A stretch of 64,000 nucleotides of DNA from Raskinella chloraquaticus (SeqCode). GTDB lineage: Bacteria; Pseudomonadota; Alphaproteobacteria; Rhizobiales; UBA4765. The stretch lies in NCBI GenBank assembly GCA_002365175.1, contig DEZK01000013.1, positions 1 through 64,000 on the forward strand, written 5' to 3'. The notes beneath the pieces were generated by a model that worked only from the letters and a program-made list of their open reading frames with translations, ran no database searches and was not told the DNA's origin. Position numbers and translations under genes: made by a program. This document shows positions 29,428 to 38,669 of this stretch, piece after piece. Each line of letters opens with the position of its first letter. The first letter of the stretch is position 1.

Positions 29428-30827
29428 GCGAACCTGTCCATGTGATCGGCGCCGGGCTCGCCGGCTCGGAAGCAGCCTGGCAGATTGCCAGCGCCGGCGT
29501 ACCGGTCATTCTCCACGAAATGCGGCCGGTGCGCGGCACCGATGCTCATAAGGGCGACGCGTGCGCCGAGCTGGTGTGCTCGAATTCGTTCCGCTCTGAT
29601 GACGCTGAACAAAATGCCGTTGGCCTGCTCCACCAGGAAATGCGCCGGCTGGGCTCGCTCGTCATGGCCAAGGGTGATGCGCATCAGGTTCCAGCCGGCG
29701 GCGCGCTGGCGGTTGACCGCGATGGATTTGCCGCGGCGGTGACGGCGGCACTTTCGACCCATCCGCTGATTACCATCAAGCGCAGCGAAGTCGATCGTCT
29801 GCCTCCTGAGGACTGGGACAAGGTGATCATCGCCACCGGCCCCCTCACCTCGCCCGATTTGTCAGCCGCCATCCGGCAATTGACGGGCGAAAAGGATCTC
29901 GCCTTTTTCGACGCCATCGCTCCTATCGTGCACAAGGACAGCATCGATTTCAGCAAAGCGTGGTTTCAGTCGCGCTATGACAAGGCGGGCCCCGGCGGCA
30001 CCGGAGCTGACTACATCAACTGCCCGATGACCGAGGGCGACTATCGCGTGTTTCTTGATGCCCTGCTTGCCGGCGACCAGACCGCGTTCAAGGAATGGGA
30101 AGCCTCGACGCCCTATTTCGACGGCTGTCTGCCCATCGAGGTCATGGCGCAGCGAGGTGTCGAAACCTTGCGCTTCGGGCCGATGAAACCGGTTGGTTTA
30201 ACCAATCCCCATAGCAGTGAGCGGCCCTACGCAGTGGTACAGCTGCGCCAGGACAATGCGCTGGGAACGCTTTACAACATGGTCGGATTTCAAACCAAAC
30301 TCAAATATGGCGAACAGGCGCGCGTTTTCCGGCTCATTCCAGGCCTCGAGAACGCCGAATTTGCCCGCCTCGGCGGACTTCATCGCAATACCTATCTCAA
30401 TTCGCCAAAGCTGCTGGATTCATGCCTGCGCTTGAAATCCATGCCGCGCCTGCGCTTTGCCGGCCAGATCACGGGCTGCGAGGGTTATGTCGAAAGCGCG
30501 GCTGTGGGCCTGATGGCGGGGCGCATGGCGGCCGCCGAACGGTTGGGAAAGCCATTTGAGTTGCCACCGCAGACGACGGCGATCGGCGCCCTGCTCGCCC
30601 ACATCACGGGCGGACATATAGCGGTGGAGGAAGAAGGCAAACCATCATCGTTCCAGCCGATGAACGTCAATTTCGGCCTTTTTCCACCGCTGCCGCCGAC
30701 ACCGGGCGCCAATGGCAAGATGCGGCGACCGCCCAAGGGAATGGAGCGGCGCAAGGCGATGACCGACCGGGCGCGGACTGATTTCGGCCTTTGGCTCGGA
30801 GACGCCACGCAAGCGGCAGCGGAATAA
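29424..30827 (+). CDS. trmFO: Methylenetetrahydrofolate-tRNA-(uracil-5-)-methyltransferase
   Basis: FAD- and folate-dependent enzyme that forms ribothymidine at U54 of tRNA, 467 residues. The FAD-binding opening [17 protein letters not shown], the segment [14 protein letters not shown] (catalytic Cys region) and [20 protein letters not shown] near the C-terminus are typical of TrmFO (Gid). It ends three bases before the convergent sulfite-oxidase gene. Confidence 0.96.
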   Translation: MSEPVHVIGAGLAGSEAAWQIASAGVPVILHEMRPVRGTDAHKGDACAELVCSNSFRSDDAEQNAVGLLHQEMRRLGSLVMAKGDAHQVPAGGALAVDRDGFAAAVTAALSTHPLITIKRSEVDRLPPEDWDKVIIATGPLTSPDLSAAIRQLTGEKDLAFFDAIAPIVHKDSIDFSKAWFQSRYDKAGPGGTGADYINCPMTEGDYRVFLDALLAGDQTAFKEWEASTPYFDGCLPIEVMAQRGVETLRFGPMKPVGLTNPHSSERPYAVVQLRQDNALGTLYNMVGFQTKLKYGEQARVFRLIPGLENAEFARLGGLHRNTYLNSPKLLDSCLRLKSMPRLRFAGQITGCEGYVESAAVGLMAGRMAAAERLGKPFELPPQTTAIGALLAHITGGHIAVEEEGKPSSFQPMNVNFGLFPPLPPTPGANGKMRRPPKGMERRKAMTDRARTDFGLWLGDATQAAAE

Positions 30828-30830
30828 GGC

Positions 30831-31940
30831 TCAGCGGCGGCGGCGCAGGGGAACGCGGTAAACGCCGTTGTTGAGATAGCCGCGCGGATTCCAGGGCGCC
30901 TGCCCGAGAGGTTGCCGGTTGCCCGCCTCATCCATCGCGCGCGATACAAGTTCGATCTCACCTTGCGGCGGACATGGAAGGCGCGCTTCAAAGCGACGCC
31001 AGCCAAACCGTGATGATGGCGCGGCGAGATGAGCGTCCTGCCAGCTTTGCCCGCCATCAGCCGATACGCCCACCTGCACTACCGGAACGTGCCCGCTCCA
31101 CGCATAACCGGCGACAGCAATCTCCCCGCTGCCGATGACCTCGTCTTCCTTGGCGGGCGATGTGATCAGGGACTTCACTCGCAGATCGGTAATAACTTCA
31201 AAGTCATCCGCATCATAGGGCGTCCCCGGCGAGACGGAGTGCGTTGGCAAGCGGTAATTGAGGCCAGTCATTTTCTCGCCATCATGGACGCAAGCGCGAA
31301 CCCAGACCCGATGCAGCCATTTCTGCCAGGCAGAACCCGGAAACCCCGGCGCGACGATGCGCAAGGGAAAGCCATGGACGAGCGCAAGCGGTTCACCGTT
31401 CATGGCGAAGGCCAGAAGCGTTTCCGGTGACAAAGCCTTGGCGATGGGAAGGCCGCGCGACAAAGCAGGACGCGTTGAATCATCAAGGCAACAGTCAGGG
31501 CTTTCAAAGCCGACATAGACGGCTTGCGCCGTCACGCCGGCCTGTCGCAGGACATCCATCAGGCGAACGCCGCGCCAGATCGCGCATCCAACCGCTCCCG
31601 GACCCCAGGGCAACCCATCAGTCGCGGGCGAAAAGCCGGCGCGGCCATTGCCGGCGCATTCGAGGACACTTTCAACGTCGACAATCTCGAAGGATGATTT
31701 GAGTTCATCCAGACCAATCGTGACCTGCCGCTCTACCTCCCCGTCAATCGTCAGCGTCCAGTTCGCCATCGCGCGCTCATCGAGCGCCGGCATGCCGCCA
31801 TTATTGCGGACAAAAAACCGCGACAGAGGCGTCAGCGGCGCATCGAGAAGCGCAGGCGGCGTCTCGAGATTGATTTCGCGGCCCGGAATGGAACGCAGAC
31901 CCTGCTTATAGGCGATTGCCTGGGTGGACAGCGACGACAT
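30831..31940 (-). CDS. Molybdopterin-dependent sulfite oxidase, plant type (no heme domain)
   Basis: Sulfite-oxidase-family Moco enzyme, 369 residues. The Moco cysteine is in VLECAGNGR, followed by WGPGAVGCAIWRGVRL and the basic pocket FPLRIVAPGFPGSAWQKWL. The C-terminal dimerisation domain follows (VGVSADGGQSW). No cytochrome b5 domain and no Tat or Sec signal is seen, so it may act in the cytosol, unlike the exported SoxC and SorA enzymes. Sulfite from sulfonate breakdown is a plausible substrate, given the SsuABC-like importer at 11791-14449, but this link is inference. Confidence 0.87.
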   Translation of the reverse strand: MSSLSTQAIAYKQGLRSIPGREINLETPPALLDAPLTPLSRFFVRNNGGMPALDERAMANWTLTIDGEVERQVTIGLDELKSSFEIVDVESVLECAGNGRAGFSPATDGLPWGPGAVGCAIWRGVRLMDVLRQAGVTAQAVYVGFESPDCCLDDSTRPALSRGLPIAKALSPETLLAFAMNGEPLALVHGFPLRIVAPGFPGSAWQKWLHRVWVRACVHDGEKMTGLNYRLPTHSVSPGTPYDADDFEVITDLRVKSLITSPAKEDEVIGSGEIAVAGYAWSGHVPVVQVGVSADGGQSWQDAHLAAPSSRFGWRRFEARLPCPPQGEIELVSRAMDEAGNRQPLGQAPWNPRGYLNNGVYRVPLRRRR

Positions 31941-32030
31941 GCGCTCGATCTGGCCTCCGTTTCAGATGCGCATCGCATCCCAAGGAAGTGTAGCACAAAA
32001 CGTCGAAGATACCCAGTCTTGGTCGCCGGC

Positions 32031-32915
32031 CTATCGCCGGGACGCCTGCCAGAGGGCAAGCTGACGGCGCCATTGTGCCACATCGGCAAGGCGCGTGAAC
32101 GGCCGGCTTGCGGTTCGCTCGAGTGCCCGCAGATAGGCCGGGACGAGCGCCATCGGCAGGAATGCCGCGCGCACGCTCTCGTGAATGTCGACGATTGCCC
32201 GCCGCGCTTCGCTGGCGTGGTATTCGGCCTGTTGGCGCAGCGCCAGAAGAACGCCAGCCAGTGCGTCACTGGCTTTACCGTTCACCACATCATCGCGGTC
32301 AACACCGTGATGGCGCATGATATCAAGCGGCAGATAACACTGACCGCGACGGGCATGATAGGGAAGCGCGCGCATCAAGCCGGTCAGCGCATAGGCGACA
32401 CCGGCATGGCCCGCACAGCGCGCCGAATGGGGGTCAGCGCCACCCGCCAGGCAAAGCGCGGATAGCTGGAACAGGGCACTTGCCGTCTCGCCGCAATATC
32501 CTTCAAGCGCATTAAGGCTTGGCATGGGATCGTCGTACAGATCGAAAGTGCGGGCGTCGATCATGTCGAGAAGCGCTTTTCGTGGCAGACGGCATTGCAC
32601 GATACAGTCGAGCAGCGCGCCGGCGACCGGGTGCGAGTGCACGTCGCCACGGGCGGTGCCCATGATGGCATCCCGCCACCACTGGAAGCGCACCTCACCG
32701 GGCATGGCGTCGGAAATCACCTCGCGCACGCGGGCAATTTCGATGTTGAACGCAGCGAGCGCGAACACAAAACGGCGCTCGAATGGCGGAATGAAGAGCG
32801 CTGCGAGATAGCGATCCTTATCGGCCCGGCGAACCAGATCCTCGCACGCCACATAGGCGCCCTCTACGCTGCGCGCGGAGGCAGGCGAAGGGGGGGAAGC
32901 CGGCTCCTGCATCAC
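32031..32915 (-). CDS. Phytoene/squalene synthase-like protein lacking catalytic Asp motifs (NDUFAF6-like)
   Basis: Trans-isoprenyl-synthase fold, 294 residues, but both Asp-rich catalytic motifs are gone. The first motif region reads FALAAFNIEIARV (51-63), where synthases have DDxxD. The second reads LTGLMRALPYHARRGQCYLP (177-196), where they have a DxxED pattern before RGxxYLP. It is therefore probably not a prenyl synthase. Mitochondrial NDUFAF6, a complex I assembly factor, is a known degenerate member of this fold. Four-base overlap with the Mth938-like gene upstream (ATGA) suggests a joint function. Confidence 0.78.
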   Translation of the reverse strand: MMQEPASPPSPASARSVEGAYVACEDLVRRADKDRYLAALFIPPFERRFVFALAAFNIEIARVREVISDAMPGEVRFQWWRDAIMGTARGDVHSHPVAGALLDCIVQCRLPRKALLDMIDARTFDLYDDPMPSLNALEGYCGETASALFQLSALCLAGGADPHSARCAGHAGVAYALTGLMRALPYHARRGQCYLPLDIMRHHGVDRDDVVNGKASDALAGVLLALRQQAEYHASEARRAIVDIHESVRAAFLPMALVPAYLRALERTASRPFTRLADVAQWRRQLALWQASRR

Positions 32916-33298
32916 GGCACGGCCAGAAGGGCGGCGGCAACAGGGCGGCCTTCACCCAGCATGATGTTGTAGGTACGCGCAGCGGCACCCGTTGCCATGG
33001 CGTCAAGACTGATACCGGACCCGTTGAACATGTAGCGCAGCCTGTCGCCTGGCCGCAGCATGGTTGCGCCGGTTCCCAACACGAGGAAGCTCAACTCCAG
33101 ACCTCTCTCCGCAAACACTGGCGCGAGGCTGGAACGACTGACGTCTGCAAGCGTGCTGGCATCCCAGGCATAGATACCGCTTGGCAGGCACAATAGCGAG
33201 CCGCGATGCGACATGGTGGAAAAGCGGAAGCCGCCATTACCATAAGCCTCGATCAGCGCCCGCCCGGGTAAATGCGGCAGCGCGTGGTGGCCGCTCAT
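32912..33298 (-). CDS. Mth938-like (NDUFAF3-type) protein
   Basis: Small protein of 128 residues with the Mth938/DUF498 fold pattern: IEAYGNGGFRFS, then LCLPSGIYAWDAST, then LELSFLVLGTGATMLRP and a final ARTYNIMLGEGRPVAAALLA. The family includes mitochondrial NDUFAF3, an assembly factor of respiratory complex I. It overlaps both secF upstream and the degenerate synthase-like gene downstream by four bases. Its bacterial function is not established; respiratory-complex or membrane-protein assembly is an inference. Confidence 0.85.
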   Translation of the reverse strand: MSGHHALPHLPGRALIEAYGNGGFRFSTMSHRGSLLCLPSGIYAWDASTLADVSRSSLAPVFAERGLELSFLVLGTGATMLRPGDRLRYMFNGSGISLDAMATGAAARTYNIMLGEGRPVAAALLAVP

Positions 33299-34242
33299 GG
33301 GCGCGTGGCGGCCTTGGCGCTGCTCTCGTCGTCAGCCTCGATCGCGACACCGTCGCGCAGGCCCAGATAGATCAGGATGGGTGACGAGATGAAAACGGCC
33401 GAATAGGTGCAAACGACAACGCCAAAGAGCATGACAGCCGCGAAGCCTTCGATGGCGCGGCCACCGAAAATCACCAAAGCGAGGATCGACAGGAAGGCGC
33501 TGGTCGCCGTCATCGCCGTCCGCGACAAGGTTGAATTGACGGAGAGATCGAGCAGTTCCTCCGTCGACATTTTCTTGTAACGGCGCATCAACTCCCGCGT
33601 GCGGTCGAAGACGACCACCGTTTCATTCAACGAATAGCCAACGATGGTCAAAATGGCAGCAATCGACGTCAGGTTGAACTCGGCCCGGGTGATGACGAAA
33701 AAGCCCATCGTCAGCATGATGTCGTGCAGGGTGCCGATGATGGCGGCGACCGCGAGCTGCATCTCGAAGCGAAACCACAAATAGATCAGCACAGCGACGA
33801 CCGACAGCACAACGCCGAGCGTTCCCGTCTGCACGAGTTCGCCCGATACCCTTGGCCCGACTGATTCAACGCGGGGAAAATCATACTCGCCCTGGAACGC
33901 CGCGCGTGTTTTTTGTACGACGAGCGTTTGCGCTGCCTCGCCGCCCGGTTGCAGGGCAAACCGCAGGCTGATACCGCCGGCATTGCCGAATTCCTGCACT
34001 TCCGCTTCGCCAAAGCCCAGCCTGTCAGCGACTTCGCGGACATGGGCGGTGTTGGGGGCGCCCGCTTTCGCCTGCATCTCAATCAGCGTGCCACCCTTGA
34101 AATCAATGCCGAAATTGAGACCGTGCCACAGCAGCAGCGCAATCGTCGCCAGGCTCATGAAAGCCGAAATTGGATAGCTGTAACGACGGAAGCGGACGAA
34201 GCGAAACGTCGTTCCATCGGGGATGATACGCAGGAGGCGCAT
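33295..34242 (-). CDS. secF: Protein translocase subunit SecF
   Basis: Inner-membrane component of the SecDF proton-driven accessory to Sec, 315 residues. The N-terminal helix, LNFGIDFKGGTLIEMQ in the periplasmic domain, and the C-terminal motif IVGYSLNETVVVFDRTRE are family-typical. It follows secD by 15 bases on the same strand. Confidence 0.97.
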   Translation of the reverse strand: MRLLRIIPDGTTFRFVRFRRYSYPISAFMSLATIALLLWHGLNFGIDFKGGTLIEMQAKAGAPNTAHVREVADRLGFGEAEVQEFGNAGGISLRFALQPGGEAAQTLVVQKTRAAFQGEYDFPRVESVGPRVSGELVQTGTLGVVLSVVAVLIYLWFRFEMQLAVAAIIGTLHDIMLTMGFFVITRAEFNLTSIAAILTIVGYSLNETVVVFDRTRELMRRYKKMSTEELLDLSVNSTLSRTAMTATSAFLSILALVIFGGRAIEGFAAVMLFGVVVCTYSAVFISSPILIYLGLRDGVAIEADDESSAKAATRP

Positions 34243-34257
34243 AGGTGTGATCCCCGC

Positions 34258-35856
34258 TCAAAAAGGTAAGGTTTTGGGTCGCGACATGCGATACCAAAGC
34301 GCGATCATCATGCGGGTCATGGTCACGGCGGTCACAACCGTCGTCAGAATGCCGAGCAGAAAGACAACGGCGAAACCGCGCACCGGCCCACTGCCGAGAA
34401 ACAGCAAGATGAGGGCGGCAATCGCCATGGTCGAGTTAGAATCGATGATCGTGGCGAATGCGCGGTTGAACCCGGCTTCCAGTGTCGACACCAGGCTGTT
34501 TCCGCTTTTTGCTTCTTCGCGCATGCGCTCGTAGATCAGCACGTTGGAATCAACTGCGGTGCCGATGGTGAGCACGATGCCGGCAATGCCGGGCAGCGTC
34601 AGCGTCGCGCTCAGAAGCGAGAGCAGCGCGAAGATCATGCCGACATGGACGATGAGGGCGATATTGGCGAAGAGGCCAAACAGGCCATAGGTGATGAACA
34701 TGAAGCAGACGACAAAGATCGTTGCCACATAGGTGGCGATCTTGCCGGCTTCAATTGAATCCTTGCCAAGACCCGGACCGACGGTACGCTCCTCGACAAT
34801 CGACAGCGGCGCGGGCAGTGCGCCCGCACGCAGCAGGATTGACAGCTCGTTGGCGCTTTTGGGCGTGAAGGAGCCGGATATCTGCCCCGAGCCGCCGAGA
34901 ATGGGTTCGCGGATGACGGGTGCTGAAATCACTTTGTTATCGAGAACGATGGCGAATGGCCTGCCGACATTTTCCTGCGTGACGGCAGCAAAGCGGCGTG
35001 AACCGTTGACGTTGAAGCGGAAGGAGACAATCGCCTCATTGGTGCGCTGATCAAAACCCGGCTGGGCGTCGATCAGGTCTTCGCCCGAGACGATCACCCG
35101 TTTTTCAACAACCGCGCGACCAGTGTCGCCATTATATGCGTCCAGCAATTCGGAATCCGGCGGCGGGCGCCCTTGCGCGACCTGTTCGGGCGATACCGAC
35201 GTATCGACAAGACGGAAGGTGAGCTTGGCGGTCTGACCGAGCAGCGATTTCAGCGCCTGCGGGTCCTGAAGCCCTGGCACCTGCACCAGAATGCGGTCGC
35301 GTCCCTGACGGGTGATCGATGGCTCCGTCGTGCCCAGCTGGTCAACACGGCGGCGAACGATCTCGATCGACTGGTCAACCGCGAGCCGGACACGCTCAAC
35401 GAAGCCAGCCTCTGTCATGCGCAGTACGAAAAAGCCTTGTTCCGGCTCCGCCAGCTCGTTTTCGCGCGTTGCGTTGCCAAATGACAGGGCGCTGTTCACT
35501 GGCTGCGTCAATTGCTGAAGACGTGTGCGTGCCGTTTCGATCTGGGCCACATCGCGCACGCGCACCTGAACCGCGTCATTTTGTATGGCAAGGCCCGTAT
35601 AGCCGATGCGCGGCTGTTCGGTGAAGACGCGGCGGACATCATCGCGCAACGCTTCCTGGCGATCCTTGCGCAAGGCGAGCGTATCGACGGCCAGCAGAAT
35701 GTGCGAACCGCCCTGCAGATCGAGCCCAAGAACGAAACGCGGCAAACGCAGCGCGTCGGCAGTCTGGCGCGGCAGGAAATTGCTCAGCGCCAGCAGCACC
35801 GCGCCCACACAGAGCACGATGATAAACGCCACATACCATCGGGAAAAACGCAGCAT
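34258..35856 (-). CDS. secD: Protein translocase subunit SecD
   Basis: SecD, 532 residues, with the opening helix, the P1 periplasmic domain beginning LGLDLQGGSHILLAVD, and the membrane motifs TLPGIAGIVLTIGTAVDSNVLIYERMREE. Partner of SecF in late steps of protein export. It lies 31 bases downstream of yajC in the usual yajC-secD-secF order. Confidence 0.97.
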   Translation of the reverse strand: MLRFSRWYVAFIIVLCVGAVLLALSNFLPRQTADALRLPRFVLGLDLQGGSHILLAVDTLALRKDRQEALRDDVRRVFTEQPRIGYTGLAIQNDAVQVRVRDVAQIETARTRLQQLTQPVNSALSFGNATRENELAEPEQGFFVLRMTEAGFVERVRLAVDQSIEIVRRRVDQLGTTEPSITRQGRDRILVQVPGLQDPQALKSLLGQTAKLTFRLVDTSVSPEQVAQGRPPPDSELLDAYNGDTGRAVVEKRVIVSGEDLIDAQPGFDQRTNEAIVSFRFNVNGSRRFAAVTQENVGRPFAIVLDNKVISAPVIREPILGGSGQISGSFTPKSANELSILLRAGALPAPLSIVEERTVGPGLGKDSIEAGKIATYVATIFVVCFMFITYGLFGLFANIALIVHVGMIFALLSLLSATLTLPGIAGIVLTIGTAVDSNVLIYERMREEAKSGNSLVSTLEAGFNRAFATIIDSNSTMAIAALILLFLGSGPVRGFAVVFLLGILTTVVTAVTMTRMMIALWYRMSRPKTLPF

Positions 35857-35887
35857 GGTTCAGATCAATCCTTCGCGGTGAACCAGA

Positions 35888-36223
35888 TCAATTGTCCTTG
35901 ACCGGTTCGCCCTTGCTGCGCACTTCAGCGATCATCTGTCGCAGGATGCGAACACGGACGTTGTCGGCAATATCGACCTGGATGTCATTATCCTCACCCA
36001 CCTTGGCGATCTTGCCGATGAGCCCACCCGCCGTCACGACCGTATCGCCACGACGCAGATTGGCGAGCATTTCCTGCTGCTGCTTCATGCGCTTTTGCTG
36101 CGGACGCAGGATCAGCACATAGAGAATAACGAAAATGAAGGCGAATGGCAGGAGTTGCACAACCAAATCGCCTCCCGGCACACTGCTACCTGCCCCTTGA
36201 GCCCACGCACTGGTGATCAGCAT
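35888..36223 (-). CDS. yajC: Preprotein translocase subunit YajC
   Basis: Small single-helix membrane protein of about 111 residues. Helix LPFAFIFVILYVLILRPQQ is followed by KRMKQQQEMLANLRRGDTVVTAGGLIGKI, the YajC signature. ATG at 36223 has GGAG eight bases upstream and is preferred to a TTG 12 bases earlier. First gene of the yajC-secD-secF run. Confidence 0.95.
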   Translation of the reverse strand: MLITSAWAQGAGSSVPGGDLVVQLLPFAFIFVILYVLILRPQQKRMKQQQEMLANLRRGDTVVTAGGLIGKIAKVGEDNDIQVDIADNVRVRILRQMIAEVRSKGEPVKDN

Positions 36224-36377
36224 TCCATTCTCCAAACCGTGACGGACCCGAATGGGCCTGATGCGGCGCGGACTATAGCGACGAAGTGCGGGAAATCAAT
36301 TGCCGAACGTCGCTGGCATTTGCGCCAGGCAATCATCGTGCTAGGAGCCGCTCGCTATCATTGCGCCGGAGGCTCGC

Positions 36378-37244
36378 TTGCCCGAATTCGAAATGTCCGA
36401 TCTTCTTGCCGAAATGCGGGCTTTGCGCCGCGCTGTCGAGGATCTGGGACCAAAGCCCCACACGGCTCTGGCACTTGAGGAGGCGGAAGGGTTCGTGTGG
36501 GTTGCCGAACAGCGCCACGCCCAGGCAGTCGCGCGCATCAACCGCGTTCCGCTCGCTCTTCTTGTCGGCATTGAGCGCCAGCGCGACACGCTGCTGGCCA
36601 ATACGGAGCGCTTCGCTGCCGGCTTGCCGGCCAATAATGCCCTCCTGTGGGGCGCGCGCGGCATGGGCAAATCCTCCATCGTCAAGGCGGTCCACGCCGA
36701 TGTTGCTTCGCGGGCGAGTGCTGCGCTCAAGCTGATTGAAATCCATCGTGAGGATATCAGCACCCTGCCTGATCTGATGAACCTTGTCCGCGCGCGGCCG
36801 GAGCGGATCATCGTCTATTGCGATGATCTGTCGTTTGACGCCACTGACACGTCCTATAAATCGTTGAAAGCGGTGCTCGAGGGCGGGCTTGAAGGGCGAC
36901 CCGACAACGTCATTTTCTACGCAACATCAAACCGGCGCCATCTGCTGCCGCGCGAGATGATGGAAAATGAGCGATCCACCGCCATCAATCCGGGAGAAGC
37001 GGTCGAGGAAAAAGTGTCGCTCTCTGACCGATTTGGTCTGTGGATCGGCTTTCACCGCTGCAGCCAGGATGAGTATCTCGACATGGTGGCGGGCTATGTC
37101 GATCATTTAGGTCTGACGGTCGACCAGGCGACATTGCGTGCCGAGGCGCTTGAATGGGCAACCACGCGTGGCTCGCGCTCAGGGCGCGTTGCCTTCCAGT
37201 TCGCGCAGGATCTGGCCGGGCGATTAGGACAGATCAGCAGCTGA
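36378..37244 (+). CDS. DUF815-family AAA ATPase
   Basis: P-loop ATPase of the DUF815 family, 288 residues. Walker A is GARGMGKSS and Walker B IIVYCDDLSFD, with the family stretch VIFYATSNRRHLLPREMMEN and the sensor region RFGLWIGFHRCSQDEYL. The start is a TTG at 36378 with a strong GGAGG five bases upstream; the first ATG (36393) is 20 bases from that site, so TTG is favoured. Widely conserved beside yajC in alphaproteobacteria, function unknown. It ends four bases from the convergent LytM gene. Confidence 0.85.
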   Translation: MPEFEMSDLLAEMRALRRAVEDLGPKPHTALALEEAEGFVWVAEQRHAQAVARINRVPLALLVGIERQRDTLLANTERFAAGLPANNALLWGARGMGKSSIVKAVHADVASRASAALKLIEIHREDISTLPDLMNLVRARPERIIVYCDDLSFDATDTSYKSLKAVLEGGLEGRPDNVIFYATSNRRHLLPREMMENERSTAINPGEAVEEKVSLSDRFGLWIGFHRCSQDEYLDMVAGYVDHLGLTVDQATLRAEALEWATTRGSRSGRVAFQFAQDLAGRLGQISS

Positions 37245-37248
37245 ACAT

Positions 37249-38565
37249 TCAGCCGCCTGCCAGATGCGTCATCGGGTCGACCGGTGTCTTGCCCTTGCGG
37301 ATTTCAAAATGGACCTGAGGCTGGCTGACATTTCCCGTCTGGCCGGCGCGGGCGATAATCTGGCCGCGTTTGATCTGGTCGCCGCTTTTCACATCGATAT
37401 TTGAATTGTGCGCGTAAGCCGTCACCCAGCCATTGGCATGGCGAACGAGCACGAGGTTGCCATAGGGCTTGAGTTCACTGCCGGCGTAAGCGACGACGCC
37501 GGCCTCGGCAGCGTGGACAGGTGTCCCTTGCGGGACCGCGATCTTGATGCCGTCAACATTACCGCCGCTCGGCTGCGGACCAAATTTGGCGATCACACGG
37601 CCGCGGACTGGCCAACGGAAGGCGAGCTTCTCCGTTTTGGCGGTCGCCGGTTCGACAGGTTCATCTTCAGCCTCTGGAGCAGGCGCCTGCGGAACGGCCG
37701 TCACCACTTTGCGTGGCTCGACCGGTGTCGGGACGGCTGCAGCTTTCGGCTCAGGAATACGCGGCGGAATGGCGGAGGTGGTAATCTTGTCTGCTTGAGG
37801 AGCATCGCTCGCCACGGGCAGGCGGACTGGTGAAGTCAACGCCAGCTTCTGTCCGATCTGGGGACGGTCACTGGGGCCAAGATGATTATAGCGGGCGATT
37901 GTCGCGGCAGGCACGCCGTATTGCGTGGCGATGCTCGCCAGCGTCTCACCGGCATGAACAGTATGGGTCGACGGTACAGCAGCGCGCGGCGCGGCGGCGG
38001 GTTGCGTCCAGGCCAAAGGTACGGCTGGCTCACTTGTCTTGGGCAATTTCAACTGCTGGCCAGAGGTCGCGATTGCGCTCTGGCGGACCGGACCGGGCGC
38101 TACAGCAACAGGCGCGGTTGGCAACGGCGCGAGCTTGGGCGAAGCGGGTTGCGACCATTGTGGCGGAGTAGCCGGCGGCGTCCATTGCGCTTTCGGCGCG
38201 GCGACTGGCGGCAGCGCCGTTACGGGCGGAAGCGGCTTGGCGTAGACGGTACGGGCTGCGTTCACGGATGCGTCTGGCTGGATAGAGCCTGTCACATCGC
38301 TGTTCTGCGGCTGCCAGGCAGGGGCTGCCGATTGCTGCCAGGACGGCGCAGACTGCCCCTGACCCTGCCAGCCCGTTTCCTGCCCAGCCACCGGGGGGCG
38401 CTGCGAAAACGTCTGATTATATTGCTGTTGTGCTGAACTCCAGGGCGGCGGCGGCGCGTAACGGGCGCCATCGCTCGCGCAGGCCGCCAATGTCAGCGCG
38501 CATCCCAGGGACGCCGTATATTGCAGCATTCGATAGGGTGCACCGCGCTTCGACGTAACTGACAT
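37249..38565 (-). CDS. LysM + degenerate LytM/M23 lipoprotein (DipM/NlpD-like amidase activator)
   Basis: Envelope protein of about 438 residues. It has a lipobox (TLAAC) near residue 30, a Pro/Gln/Ala-rich linker, a LysM repeat (VHAGETLASIATQYGVPAA) and a C-terminal M23 domain (WPVRGRVIAKFGP). The zinc ligands are missing: the HxGID segment reads VDGIKI, and the final HxH reads QVH. It is therefore likely a non-hydrolytic activator of cell-wall amidases at division, as known for EnvC, NlpD and DipM. ATG at 38565 is used; GTG at 38574 and ATG at 38529 are alternatives. It lies downstream of pcm, with a CtrA-type box upstream. Confidence 0.82.
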   Translation of the reverse strand: MSVTSKRGAPYRMLQYTASLGCALTLAACASDGARYAPPPPWSSAQQQYNQTFSQRPPVAGQETGWQGQGQSAPSWQQSAAPAWQPQNSDVTGSIQPDASVNAARTVYAKPLPPVTALPPVAAPKAQWTPPATPPQWSQPASPKLAPLPTAPVAVAPGPVRQSAIATSGQQLKLPKTSEPAVPLAWTQPAAAPRAAVPSTHTVHAGETLASIATQYGVPAATIARYNHLGPSDRPQIGQKLALTSPVRLPVASDAPQADKITTSAIPPRIPEPKAAAVPTPVEPRKVVTAVPQAPAPEAEDEPVEPATAKTEKLAFRWPVRGRVIAKFGPQPSGGNVDGIKIAVPQGTPVHAAEAGVVAYAGSELKPYGNLVLVRHANGWVTAYAHNSNIDVKSGDQIKRGQIIARAGQTGNVSQPQVHFEIRKGKTPVDPMTHLAGG

Positions 38566-38605
38566 GACGCTCACTCACGCAAGAGAAATAACTCCAACGC
38601 GGCGA

Positions 38606-38636
38606 TTAAACGCGAATTAAGTAAAATTCGACTTAA
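38606..38636 (-). promoter_or_regulatory. CtrA-type box TTAA-N7-TTAA plus overlapping palindrome
   Basis: TTAA ACGCGAA TTAA at 38606-38620 matches the CtrA half-site arrangement (TTAA, seven bases, TTAA). An inverted repeat TTAAGT, eight bases, ACTTAA follows at 38617-38636. Both lie 41-71 bases before the start of the LytM-factor gene, a fitting target for the cell-cycle regulator CtrA. Confidence 0.5.
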
Positions 38637-38669
38637 CATCTCGAAATCGACGTCAGTTTTTCGCTGCAA

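Noticed and set aside
32031..32915. Carotenoid or hopanoid synthase
   Set aside because: Both Asp-rich catalytic motifs are missing and no other carotenoid or hopanoid gene is nearby.
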